This document shows, piece by piece, positions 20,057 through 28,444 of a stretch of DNA of 64,000 nt (position 1 is its first letter; the number at the start of each line of letters is the position of its first letter). The notes beneath the pieces are model-generated. The model searched no databases. It saw only the letters and a program-made list of their open reading frames with translations, and had not been told where the DNA came from. This DNA comes from Alphaproteobacteria bacterium (GTDB taxonomy: Bacteria > Pseudomonadota > Alphaproteobacteria > ATCC43930 > CGMCC-115725), in the NCBI GenBank assembly GCA_028871055.1, contig JAGWON010000003.1, positions 62,001 through 126,000 on the forward strand, given 5' to 3'. The position numbers were made by a program, and so were the translations under genes.

Positions 20057-22819
20057 CTACCGCGTCTGAGCGGCCGTCTTGAGGAAGTCCGCCGTCGCGT
20101 CGATCGCAGCCTTCAGCCCCACGCGCGCCACGGCGACGCCATCGGGAAATGCGCCCAGCAGCCGCGACGGTATCGCGCGGTCGAGCAGGACGAAGATGCC
20201 GTGATCGGTGGCGCGCCGCACCAGCCGGCCGAAAGCCTGCTTGAGCCGCAGCCGCGTGATCGCGTCATCATAGGCGGCGGCGCCGAAATGCGCCTTGCGC
20301 GCGCGATGCAGGATGTCGGGGCGCGGCCACGGCACGCGATCGAAGACGATGAGGCGCAAGGAACGGCCGGGCACGTCGACGCCGTCGCGCACCGCGTCGG
20401 TACCGAGCAACGACGAATCCTCCTCGGCGCGGAAGATGTCGACCAGCGTCGCCGTGTCCATGGCATCGACGTGCTGCGCGAGCAATGCGAGACCCGCAGC
20501 CTCCAAGGGCGCGGCGATGCGCTTGTGCACCGCCTTGAGGCGCTGGATCGCCGTGAACAATCCCAGCGCGCCGCCGCCCGACGCCAGAATCAGTTCGCGA
20601 TAGGCGGCGGCGATCTGGTCGATATCGTTGCGATCGATGTCGTTGACGATGAAGACGCGGGTCTGCACCGGATAGTCGAAGGGCGATTTGACACGCGCGC
20701 GCACCGCCGGTGCCTTCAGGTGGCGCGCGCCGCTGCGCGCCTCCGCGCCGAGCCAGTCGGCTTCGGCATCGCCGCTGCCGTCGGTCAGCGTCGCCGACGT
20801 CACCAGCACGCCGTGGGCCGGCGCGACGACGAATTCGGCGAAGGGCTTGGTCGGGTCGACGAAGTGCCGGTACATGCCGACATCGATGGCATGGCCGTCG
20901 GCGCGCTCGACCGCCAGCCAGTCGACGAAATCGCCCGGCGGCTCGCGCTCGAGCTCGTCGAGCATGCGGCGCCAGCCGCCGAGCTCGAGCATGGCGCGGC
21001 GCTCGAGCCCGCGCACCGCGGGCTCGATCCTGAGCCGCATCGCACTGTCGAGCTTGGCGGCTTCGTCGCCGAGCCTGGCGCGCAGGCGCAGCGCCAGCAC
21101 CTTGAGCGGAGTCTCGATGCGCTTGAGGTCGGTGGCGAGTTCGTGCGCCGCCGTGGTCAGGCCGAGGATCGGCGGGCGCGGCTCGGTCTCGAGGCTGTAG
21201 CCCTGGTCCGCCTCACCAGCGCGGGCGAGCACCTGGTCGCGCACCAGCGCCAGGAAGCGCTCGCACGAGCGTTGCGCGCGGCCCTCGGATGCGCGCTTGA
21301 GCCAGCCCTCGGCCGGCAGCACGTCACGCGCGCCGTCGATCGCCTGATCGAGCGCTTGCTGGCCGGTCGCGTCGTTCGCCAGCAGGTCGTCGAGGCGTCG
21401 CTTCAGGCCGCGCGCGCGGCTGCGTCGGCCCTCTTCGGCGCCGAGGATCCAGCGCCGCAGTTCGGCCGCCTCGCGGCCGGTGAGCGCCAGCGAGAAGGCG
21501 CCATCGGCGGCGGCGAAGACGTGATGGCCTTCGTCGAAAACGTAGCGCCGCGGCAGGTTGTCGTCGTCGAGGCCGCCGAGCGCCGCCTGGATCATCACCA
21601 GCGCGTGGTTGGCGACGACGATGCGGGCACGGCGCGCGCGGCGCACGCTCTTCTCGATGAAGCACCGGTGATAATGCGGGCAAGCGCTATGCACGCATTC
21701 GCCGCGCTGGTCGGTCAGGCCCAGCGTCGCCGCCCGCCCGACCAGCTCGGGCAGCCAGCCCGGCAAGTCGCCGCCGACCATGTCGCCATCGCGCGTCGCC
21801 GCCACCCAGCGCGCCACCAACCCGGAAGCGGTCACATCCTGCGGGCGCATCGCCAGGCCGCCGACGCCATCCTCGAAATTGAGCAGGCAGAGATAGTTCT
21901 CGCGCCCCTTGCGCACCACCACCCGCCGCTCCTTCACCGCCGGATCGGGATAGAGCCGGTCGAGCTCGCCCGCGATCTGGTGCTGGAGGTTGCGGGTGTA
22001 GGTCGAGATCCAGACCGCGCCCTCGTTCTTCTCGGCCCACACGCTGGCCGACGCGATGTATCCGAGCGTCTTGCCGACGCCGGTGCCCGCCTCCGCCAGC
22101 AGCACCCGCGGCGCATCGGCGTCGTCGCGCGGCGCGAAGGCATAGGCGCAGGCGGCGGCGTAATCCGCCTGCTGCGGCCGCGGCTCGGCCCGGTCGCCGA
22201 CCAGCGCAGCGAGGCGCATCCGCGCCTCGTTCTCGCCGACGGGAAGATTGGCGGACGGCGGCTCTGGCGCATGCTCGGCCCACTCGCCGAGTCGATTCCA
22301 GACCGCCAGACCCGCTGCCGTGGCCGCTTCGCCATCGGGCGCCGGCGCCAGCACCGCGCGCACGGCCTCGGCCCACGGCCAGTCGCCTTTCGCCATCGAC
22401 TCGGCGATGGCGCGCGCCTCGCCATCGCCAGCCTGCAGTTGCAGCTCACCGAGCAGGGCGCGGGCGCCGTCGCGCAGCGCCGCCGCCGCACCGGCGAGAT
22501 CGGCGCCGTCAGGCAGCTCGAGATCGAGCGCCGCCGCCACGCCCCGCGGCGTCGGCACGCAGAAGCGCGCCGGACGCACGAAGGCGAAAAGCTCGAGCAG
22601 GTCGAAGCAGGGAAACGGGGCGACCCCGAGTCGGCGCACCGTGGCGCGCGTATGGCACAGGAGCGGCGGCGCGGACCGGGCGCGCCGCGCCGCTTCGGGC
22701 AACGGCAGCAACTCGACCTCGCCATCGGCCGACAACCATGCCGCCTGGGCCATGCCGGCGACCAGCGATGCCGCCTTGGGCAAGCGGATGGGACGGGCAA
22801 CGCCGCCATCGGCACTCAT
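20057..22819 (-). CDS. DinG/Rad3-type DNA helicase with iron-sulfur domain
   Basis: A 920-aa superfamily 2 helicase of the XPD/DinG group, expected to unwind damaged or R-loop DNA 5' to 3'. The ATP site EAGTGVGKTLGY is near residue 245, and the DEAH-type box reads VFDEGHHV. Between the two lie Cys residues in NYLCLLNF and CVHSACPHYHRC, the expected 4Fe-4S domain. The C-terminal motif region GTDAVRDGVDVPGRSLRLIVFDRVPWPRP is typical of ATP-dependent DinG-like helicases. About 200 N-terminal residues precede the helicase core and have no recognisable domain. It is divergent from pyrD. Confidence 0.9.
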   Translation of the reverse strand: MSADGGVARPIRLPKAASLVAGMAQAAWLSADGEVELLPLPEAARRARSAPPLLCHTRATVRRLGVAPFPCFDLLELFAFVRPARFCVPTPRGVAAALDLELPDGADLAGAAAALRDGARALLGELQLQAGDGEARAIAESMAKGDWPWAEAVRAVLAPAPDGEAATAAGLAVWNRLGEWAEHAPEPPSANLPVGENEARMRLAALVGDRAEPRPQQADYAAACAYAFAPRDDADAPRVLLAEAGTGVGKTLGYIASASVWAEKNEGAVWISTYTRNLQHQIAGELDRLYPDPAVKERRVVVRKGRENYLCLLNFEDGVGGLAMRPQDVTASGLVARWVAATRDGDMVGGDLPGWLPELVGRAATLGLTDQRGECVHSACPHYHRCFIEKSVRRARRARIVVANHALVMIQAALGGLDDDNLPRRYVFDEGHHVFAAADGAFSLALTGREAAELRRWILGAEEGRRSRARGLKRRLDDLLANDATGQQALDQAIDGARDVLPAEGWLKRASEGRAQRSCERFLALVRDQVLARAGEADQGYSLETEPRPPILGLTTAAHELATDLKRIETPLKVLALRLRARLGDEAAKLDSAMRLRIEPAVRGLERRAMLELGGWRRMLDELEREPPGDFVDWLAVERADGHAIDVGMYRHFVDPTKPFAEFVVAPAHGVLVTSATLTDGSGDAEADWLGAEARSGARHLKAPAVRARVKSPFDYPVQTRVFIVNDIDRNDIDQIAAAYRELILASGGGALGLFTAIQRLKAVHKRIAAPLEAAGLALLAQHVDAMDTATLVDIFRAEEDSSLLGTDAVRDGVDVPGRSLRLIVFDRVPWPRPDILHRARKAHFGAAAYDDAITRLRLKQAFGRLVRRATDHGIFVLLDRAIPSRLLGAFPDGVAVARVGLKAAIDATADFLKTAAQTR

Positions 22820-22891
22820 GCGCGGAGCATAAGGCCGGCCTCGCGGAGTCGGTATTCCAATTTTCCGCGCCGGACATTAGCGTGCGCGCCG

Positions 22892-23950
22892 ATGCCCGCC
22901 TTGACCGACCTCGCGCTCCCGGTGTTGCGCGCGCTGCCGCCCGAAGCGGCGCATCGCTCGAGCTTGTGGGCGCTGAAGGCCCTGCCCGGCCGCGCCGCCA
23001 CCGCCGATCCGCCGGCGCTCGCCGTCAGGCTGTGGGATCGCGTCTTCCCCAATCCCGTTGGCCTCGCCGCCGGCTACGACAAGAACGCCGAGGTGCCGGA
23101 TGCGCTGCTGGCGCTCGGCTTCGGCTTCGTCGAGATCGGCACGGTGACTCCGCTGCCGCAACCGGGCAACCCCAAGCCGCGTGTCTTCCGCCTGCCCGAG
23201 GATGGTGCGGCGATCAACCGGCTGGGATTCAACAGCCAGGGCCTCGACGCGGTAGTGCGGCGACTCGCCGCGCGCAATCGCCCGCGCGGCATCCTTGGCG
23301 TCAATATCGGCCGCAACAAGGACACGCGCGATCCGATCGCGGATTACGAAATGGGCGTCGCCGCACTCGCCCCCTACGCCGACTACCTGGCGGTCAATGT
23401 CTCGTCGCCCAACACGCCCGGCCTGCGCGACATGCAGCGCAAGACCGTGCTACCCGAGTTCATCGCCCGGCTCCAGGTGGCGCGCGCGCGCGCCACGCCG
23501 AAGCGGCCGCCGCCGCTGCTGCTCAAGATCGCGCCCGATCTCGAGCCCCAGGCGCGCAACGAGATCGCCGAGGTGGCGCTGTTTTCGGGGCTCGATGGGC
23601 TGATCATCTCGAACAGCACGGTGGCGCGGCCGGCCTCGCTCCGGAGCGTCCACGCGCGCGAGACCGGCGGGCTCACCGGCAAGCCGTTGTTCGGCCCGTC
23701 CACCGCGCTCCTGTCGGAAATGTACCGCTTGACCGGCGGCCGCCTGCCGCTCATCGGCGTCGGCGGCATAGCCTCGGGCGAGGACGCCTATGCCAAGCTG
23801 CGCGCCGGCGCCAGCGTCGTGCAGCTCTATACCGCGCTCGTCTACGAGGGTCCCGGTCTCGTCGCGCGCATCAAGGCGGACCTCGTCCGCCTGCTGAAGC
23901 GCGACGGTTTCGCCTCGGCCAGCGAGGCCGTGGGCACGGCATTGCGATGA
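22892..23950 (+). CDS. pyrD: Dihydroorotate dehydrogenase, class 2 (PyrD)
   Basis: Oxidises dihydroorotate to orotate in pyrimidine synthesis, passing electrons to quinone at the inner membrane. The protein is 352 aa, with the N-terminal amphipathic helices of class 2 enzymes, NPVGLAAGYDKNAEVPDALL, the catalytic-Ser segment NVSSPNTPGLRDMQ and the FMN-phosphate loop IGVGGIASGEDAYAKLRAGA. The ATG at 22892 gives the usual MPALTDLALPVLRALPPEAA start; the same frame is open far upstream but runs antisense to the helicase gene. Its stop overlaps the start of the HAD gene (ATGA). Confidence 0.97.
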   Translation: MPALTDLALPVLRALPPEAAHRSSLWALKALPGRAATADPPALAVRLWDRVFPNPVGLAAGYDKNAEVPDALLALGFGFVEIGTVTPLPQPGNPKPRVFRLPEDGAAINRLGFNSQGLDAVVRRLAARNRPRGILGVNIGRNKDTRDPIADYEMGVAALAPYADYLAVNVSSPNTPGLRDMQRKTVLPEFIARLQVARARATPKRPPPLLLKIAPDLEPQARNEIAEVALFSGLDGLIISNSTVARPASLRSVHARETGGLTGKPLFGPSTALLSEMYRLTGGRLPLIGVGGIASGEDAYAKLRAGASVVQLYTALVYEGPGLVARIKADLVRLLKRDGFASASEAVGTALR

Positions 23951-24828
23951 GCCTGCGCATTCTCCACGGCGTGCGTGAGATCGCCGCCGACTACGACGGT
24001 TTTCTCCTCGACCTTTGGGGCGTGCTGCATGACGGCAGCAAGCCTTTTCCCGGTGTCGTCGACGCACTGACGCGACTCAAGGCCGCCGGCAAGAAGCTGG
24101 TCATCTTGTCCAACGCACCGCGTCGCGCCGCCACGGTTGCCGGGCGCCTAGACGCGGTTGGCATTCCCGGAGCCCTGTACAGCGCGGTGCATTCGTCCGG
24201 CGAGGAAGCCTGGCGGCACCTACATGGTCGCGACGATCCCTTCTTCCGCGCGCTCGGCCGGCGCTGCTATTTCCTCGGACCCCGACGCGACGATCCGCTG
24301 ATGGAGGGGCTCGATTACGAGCGCGTCGACGATGTTGCGCACGCCGACTTCCTGCTCGCCGTGGGACCGGCGGGCTGGGAGGAGACCGTGACGCCCTATG
24401 AAAGCGTCCTCGACGCGGCACTGGCGCGCGGGCTGCCGATGGTGTGCGCCAATGCCGATCTGGTGGTGATGCACCAAGGCCGACGCAGCATCTGCGCCGG
24501 CGCGATGGCCGCGTATTACGAACAACGGGGCGGCAAAGTCCGCTGGCACGGCAAGCCCTATCGGTCCGTGTACGAGTTCTGCTTCTCGCTTTTCGCGAAA
24601 TTCGGCGTTGCCGACCGCAAACGCATCGTCGCAATCGGCGACAGCCTCAGAACCGACATCGCCGGCGCGGTCGGCGTGGGCATCGACAGCGTGCTGGTGG
24701 CGAGCGGCATCCATGCCGACGAGATCGGCCTGACGCCGAACGTGCCGCTCGACGCGGACCGGATCGCCGCGCTCGCCGCCGCGCAAGGCGCGGTGCCCAC
24801 CGCGGCGATGAACGAATTCCGCTGGTAG
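23947..24828 (+). CDS. TIGR01459-type HAD-superfamily hydrolase
   Basis: Cytoplasmic hydrolase of 293 aa in the HAD IIA (NagD-like) group. Motif I is in DYDGFLLDLWGVLHDG (first Asp at 22), motif II in VILSNAPRR, and motif IV in VAIGDSLRTDIAGAVGVGID. These fit phosphatase activity on a small phosphorylated metabolite; the substrate is not known for the family. It overlaps pyrD by four bases (ATGA), as is common in alphaproteobacteria, which suggests a role close to nucleotide metabolism. Confidence 0.9.
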   Translation: MSLRILHGVREIAADYDGFLLDLWGVLHDGSKPFPGVVDALTRLKAAGKKLVILSNAPRRAATVAGRLDAVGIPGALYSAVHSSGEEAWRHLHGRDDPFFRALGRRCYFLGPRRDDPLMEGLDYERVDDVAHADFLLAVGPAGWEETVTPYESVLDAALARGLPMVCANADLVVMHQGRRSICAGAMAAYYEQRGGKVRWHGKPYRSVYEFCFSLFAKFGVADRKRIVAIGDSLRTDIAGAVGVGIDSVLVASGIHADEIGLTPNVPLDADRIAALAAAQGAVPTAAMNEFRW

Positions 24829-24832
24829 CCGG

Positions 24833-25183
24833 TCAGTGCGCCGCGTGGTCGGCGCGGTGGAGGATCGCGGCCTCGAGTCCGGTTTGATAGGCGAGGCCGG
24901 CGGCGGTCACGACCGCGGCCTCGGGGAAGAGCGACTTGATCAGGCCCTTGCGCTCGAGCGCCACCCACACCGCCGGGTTGTGCAGGCCGGTGGCGTCGCG
25001 TGCCGCCACCACCGCGTCGCCGAGATGGAAATGATCGCCGTGCACCGGCGGCAGGTTGCCGACCAACAAGGCGCCTGCCTCGGCCGGCCGCGCGTGACCC
25101 GGGATGTGCGCCAACGCCTGCAGCAACGCCAGGGTGCGGAGTTGCAGCGAATTGAGATTGAGCGGATTCCGCTTGGCCGGCAT
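24833..25183 (-). CDS. Conserved alphaproteobacterial protein of unknown function, 116 aa
   Basis: Starts MPAKRNPLNLNSLQLRTLAL and contains VHGDHFHLGDAVVAARDATG followed by VWVALERKGLIKSLFPEA. From memory, similar short proteins with the HGDHFHLGD and DATGL patterns occur across alphaproteobacteria with no assigned role. No signal peptide, no transmembrane helix and no Cys. The His-rich HGDHFH could bind a metal, but that is inference. Convergent with the HAD gene, four bases apart. Confidence 0.75.
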   Translation of the reverse strand: MPAKRNPLNLNSLQLRTLALLQALAHIPGHARPAEAGALLVGNLPPVHGDHFHLGDAVVAARDATGLHNPAVWVALERKGLIKSLFPEAAVVTAAGLAYQTGLEAAILHRADHAAH

Positions 25184-25228
25184 GGCGCCGATCTTAGCGG
25201 CCGCGCCGAACGCCGTGAAGCCCGGCGC

Positions 25229-25972
25229 TTAACCGCGCAGCGCGTTGAGCAGGAAGGTGATGCCGGTGGCGATGTAGATGGTGATCAGCACGTGTTGGAA
25301 GCGGCGCTCGCTCAATTGCACCCGGACGAAGCGGCCGGCCCACATGCCGATCGCGGTCGGGATCAGCATAAGGAAGGACACGCCGATCTCGGACAGCGTC
25401 GCAACCCGGTTAAGATAGATGCCCAGCACCATGCCGACGCCGGCGACCGTGTACATCAGCGAAATCGCCGGGATGAACTCGTCCTTCGGCATGCGCATGC
25501 CGAAGACGTAGAGCATGAGCGGCGGCCCGTAGAAGGTCGAGATGCCGCCCAAGATTCCGGCGGCGATGCCGACGAGTGGATTGGCCCAGCGTTCGTGCGT
25601 GCGCGCGACGCGGAGGTGCGGAATGAAATGCAGGAGCAGAGGAATCGAGATCACCGCCATGCCGATGACAAGATTGAGGACACGTTCCGGCAGTACGACG
25701 AGCAGCCGCGTGCTGGCGATAATCGCAATGAACAGGGGTACGAGCAGGCTCCAGAACCGCTTGGACAGATGCGGAAACCGGCCGCCCTGGAAACTCTGGA
25801 CGAAATTCGACGCGATGATCGGCACGGTGGTCATGGTGACGGCAGTGTTGAGGTTGACCAGCACGGTCAGCACCGGAACCGCCACCAGCGGCAAGCCGAT
25901 TCCGGCGACGCCCTTGACCGTACTGCCGGCAAGCAAGCCGAGCGCACAGAGCAGAATGATGAACAGCGGCAC
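25229..25972 (-). CDS. TauE/SafE family anion permease
   Basis: Inner-membrane permease of 247 aa with seven to eight hydrophobic helices; family members export sulfite, sulfoacetate or other organic anions. The GTG at 25972 begins with LFIILLCALGLLAGSTVKGV; the Gly-rich GVAGIGLPL and GILGGISTFYGPPLMLYVFG match the two repeated halves of the family. No substrate-specific neighbour identifies its cargo. It lies about 35 bases downstream of a broken flavin reductase on the same strand and could be co-transcribed with it. Confidence 0.88.
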   Translation of the reverse strand: MPLFIILLCALGLLAGSTVKGVAGIGLPLVAVPVLTVLVNLNTAVTMTTVPIIASNFVQSFQGGRFPHLSKRFWSLLVPLFIAIIASTRLLVVLPERVLNLVIGMAVISIPLLLHFIPHLRVARTHERWANPLVGIAAGILGGISTFYGPPLMLYVFGMRMPKDEFIPAISLMYTVAGVGMVLGIYLNRVATLSEIGVSFLMLIPTAIGMWAGRFVRVQLSERRFQHVLITIYIATGITFLLNALRG

Positions 25973-26007
25973 CCGAATATTCCCGCGCTGAGTTTGTCCG
26001 TAACGCG

Positions 26008-26570
26008 TCAGCGCCTGAGGCGAAGGACGTAGTCGCGGAACGTCGCCAGGAATTTGGTAAGCCCGTCGCGCACGCCCTGATCGATCAGCTTGAGTTGGCG
26101 TCGAACTTCTTGGGTGCTTCGCCGATATAGACCTGTGGTTGATTCATGCAGAAGCAGTTGAGCGACACGCACATGTGCCGCAGCTGGAGCTGCGCGCGGA
26201 CGCCGCCGACCGGACCGGCCGAGGCGCTGATGATCGCGGTCGCCTTGCCGACATAGGGCGGATCAGGAATCCGAGAGCCCCAATCGATCGCGTTCTTGAG
26301 CGGCGCCGAGACCGAATAATTGAATTCGGGCGTCGCGAACAGCACGCCGTCGGCGGCGCGGATCGTCTCGCGATAGGCGTGAACGGCCGGCGGATAGCCC
26401 TCGACGCGGATGTCGTCGTTGTAGAGCGGCAAGTCGCCGAGCTCGACGATCGCGATGGCCATGTCCGCCGGCGCGAGCTCGATCACCGCCTTGAGCGCGG
26501 CGCGGTTGAACGAGCACTTGCGCAAGCTACCGGCGATACTGGCAATCTTCAGCGGTGGACCGTCGCGCAT
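26008..26570 (-). pseudogene. NADPH-dependent FMN reductase (ChrR/YieF-like), C-terminus frameshifted
   Basis: The main frame (26085-26570, ATG at 26570 with AGGGGAA upstream) has the flavodoxin-like pattern IASIAGSLRKCSFNRAALKA, LPLYNDDI and FATPEFNYSVSAPLKNAIDW, where the family FMN-binding residues lie. It stops after KKFDANSS. Moving by one base restores the expected tail KLIDQGVRDGLTKFLATFRD, then YVLRLRR and a stop at 26008. The intact relative at 50558-51118 ends KFDAQGRLTDEASLKFIQDL and so confirms where the break is. One base appears lost near 26093-26099. Relatives reduce quinones or chromate, and chrA-type genes lie just upstream on this strand. The product may keep partial function. 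Confidence 0.75.
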
Positions 26571-26677
26571 GGTTTCCCCTCGAACCGGACCAATTCCTTA
26601 GGTCGGCAGCGCCGCGCCGGGCAAGCGATTTCGCCCGGCGCCGCATCGGGGCAGGCATGCGCGATCGTGGGCCGGAC

Positions 26678-27208
26678 TCAGCTGAATCCAGCGACACCGA
26701 GGATCGCTGCGACGCCGAACGCCCAGAGCGGATTGATCCGGGTCCAATAGGCGAGCGCCGCCGTGGCCGCCGTCAGCCCGAAGGCGATCGCGTCGCGGTC
26801 CGCGTCGCGCGCCAGCAGGAAGGCCGACGATGCGACCAGGCCGACGGTGACCGGCGCGAGGCCGTTCTGGATCGCCATGCACCACGGCTGATACTTGAAC
26901 TTGTCCCAGGCGCGAAACACCGTAAAGGTCAGGACCCAACTCGGTCCCATCATCGCCGCGGTGGCAACCACGGCGCCGAGCACGCCCGCGATCTGCCAGC
27001 CGACGAGCGTCACCACCATGACGTTCGGACCCGGCGCCGCCTGGGCGATGGCGAAGAGCGCGGCAAACTGCGTCGCGGTCATCCAATGCTGGACCTCGAC
27101 CGCCTGGCGCTGCATTTCCGGAATGATCGCGTTGGCGCCGCCGAAAGCGAGCAGCGACAGGATCAGGAAGTTGATCGCGAGCGCGCCGAGCGCACCGCTC
27201 CCTTTCAT
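26678..27208 (-). CDS. Chromate transporter ChrA half-protein (second gene of pair)
   Basis: A 176-aa short-chain CHR-family membrane protein. It contains LAFGGANAIIPEMQRQAVE, FAIAQAAPGPNVMVV and GPSWVLTF, the repeats typical of ChrA. Short-chain ChrA proteins work as pairs of oppositely oriented halves that export chromate by antiport. The ATG at 27208 overlaps the stop of the other half as ATGA. This half looks intact, but its partner is frameshifted, so the pair may not function. Sulfate or another oxyanion cannot be excluded as substrate. Confidence 0.85.
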   Translation of the reverse strand: MKGSGALGALAINFLILSLLAFGGANAIIPEMQRQAVEVQHWMTATQFAALFAIAQAAPGPNVMVVTLVGWQIAGVLGAVVATAAMMGPSWVLTFTVFRAWDKFKYQPWCMAIQNGLAPVTVGLVASSAFLLARDADRDAIAFGLTAATAALAYWTRINPLWAFGVAAILGVAGFS

Positions 27209-27781
27209 GGTCGCCTCCAGAAGCCGATGCCGACGCTGACCGGCGCCGCGACCAACAGGACCCAGGGCAGCGGAAAGCGCAGCAGCGCCACGGCGACGAA
27301 CACCGCGATGATGACGGGCGCGGATTCAAGCGGACGCCGCTGCAACAGGGGCGTCGCGATCTTGCCGGCCATCGCGAGGATCATGCCCGAAGCCGCCGCC
27401 GAGACCGCCAGGAGACCGCCGCCAACCTCGGGCAGGTTGCCGTACCGGCTATAGAGCGTGCCGAGGACGACGATGATGACGCAAGGCAGGCCAAGAATGC
27501 CGAGGAAGGCGGCAATCGATCCGGGCAAGCCGCGGAACCGCGCGCCCACCGCGATCGACAGATTGACGATGTTGGGGCCGGGCAGGAACTGGCAGAGCGC
27601 GAGCGTATCGAGGAAACTCGCGCTCGGTGAGCCAGCGCCGATCCTCGACCAGTTTGCGCCGCGCCCACGGCAGCACGCCGCCGAAGGCGACGGCCGAGAT
27701 CAGCATGAAATGAAGGAACAGGCTCGACAGGCCCGGTGCTTGCACTGGCGCGGAACGGGAGGGCTGGGCCTCGGCGGTCAT
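27205..27781 (-). pseudogene. Chromate transporter ChrA half-protein (first gene), frameshifted
   Basis: From the ATG at 27781 (MTAEAQPSRSAP) the frame reads LFLHFMLISAVAFGGVLPWA, then RKLVEDRRWLTEREF, and then leaves homology. Moving by one base at about 27620 gives FLDTLALCQFLPGPNIVNLS, then IAVGARFRGLPGSIAAFLGI to a normal end at 27205. GAGTTTCCTC in place of GAGTTCCTC, one extra T, would account for it. The two frames together make a full-length short-chain ChrA half. Unless this is a base-calling error, the transporter pair is inactivated. Its stop overlaps the next gene's start. Confidence 0.75.
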
Positions 27782-27818
27782 GCTTGCGGCGTCGCTCTCC
27801 GCGCCGGAGGCGCGGCTG

Positions 27819-28364
27819 CTACCAGTACCGCACCCGCCCGACGTCGATATGAACAAAATCCGATCGCGGATAATAGCCGACGCCGCCGCCGCACAAGCTC
27901 ATCGCCACGCGATGCAGATTGGACAGCGCGCGACCGGGCACGCGCACGTCGATCGCCTGGCCCTTCATGTGCAGACTGCTTTTGGCGACGCCTTCGTTCT
28001 CGCGCCGCAACATCGCGTTGGTCGCCGGCGAGCGATAGCCGGAGATGACAACGAACGGGCTGGCGGAATCAAGCCGCCGCTCGACGTTCACGAGCAGGTC
28101 GAGCAGGCGCGGATCGATCGGATGAACCTCCCCGGTGCGGAAATCGCGCAGCATACGGTCGATCTGCTGCAGCGCATCCGCCTGATAGGTTCCATCCGAC
28201 CAGTAAACCAGGTCGAGGCTTTCGCCAGTGTGCATATTGTGGAACGCGAGCGAGCGACGGTCGGCGGCGAAACGCGGCGCGGCGACGGCAGGGGCGGCGA
28301 TCAGCACCGCGGCCGCCCCGGCGACCAGCCGCAACGCCCGGCGCCGGTTTTTACTAAATTGCAC
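27819..28364 (-). CDS. DUF882/YcbK-like M15-type murein endopeptidase
   Basis: A 181-aa exported protein. The GTG start at 28364, with GGGGGA upstream, gives VQFSKNRRRALRLVAGAAAV then LIAAPAVAA, a signal peptide with an RR pair that may use the Tat route. The mature part has FVVISGYRSPATNAMLRREN, SLHMKGQAIDVRV and DFVHIDVGRVRYW, the zinc-binding His/Asp pattern (H-x6-D, H-x-D) of the peptidase M15 group, which cuts peptidoglycan cross-links in the periplasm. It is followed on the same strand by the chrA pair, and preceded by the L,D-transpeptidase gene, an enzyme acting on the same polymer. Confidence 0.88.
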   Translation of the reverse strand: MQFSKNRRRALRLVAGAAAVLIAAPAVAAPRFAADRRSLAFHNMHTGESLDLVYWSDGTYQADALQQIDRMLRDFRTGEVHPIDPRLLDLLVNVERRLDSASPFVVISGYRSPATNAMLRRENEGVAKSSLHMKGQAIDVRVPGRALSNLHRVAMSLCGGGVGYYPRSDFVHIDVGRVRYW

Positions 28365-28444
28365 TAGAGTCGATCCCCCAACGCGATCAATTCGAGCGAC
28401 CGCGCATTGTTGCGAAAAGGGTCGGTTGCGGCAACCTCTTTCGT

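Noticed and set aside
20201-22891. Very long open frame on the plus strand antisense to the DinG-like helicase and continuous with pyrD
   Set aside because: Its upstream part has no recognisable protein pattern and mirrors codon bias of the high-GC minus-strand gene; only the pyrD part from 22892 is real.
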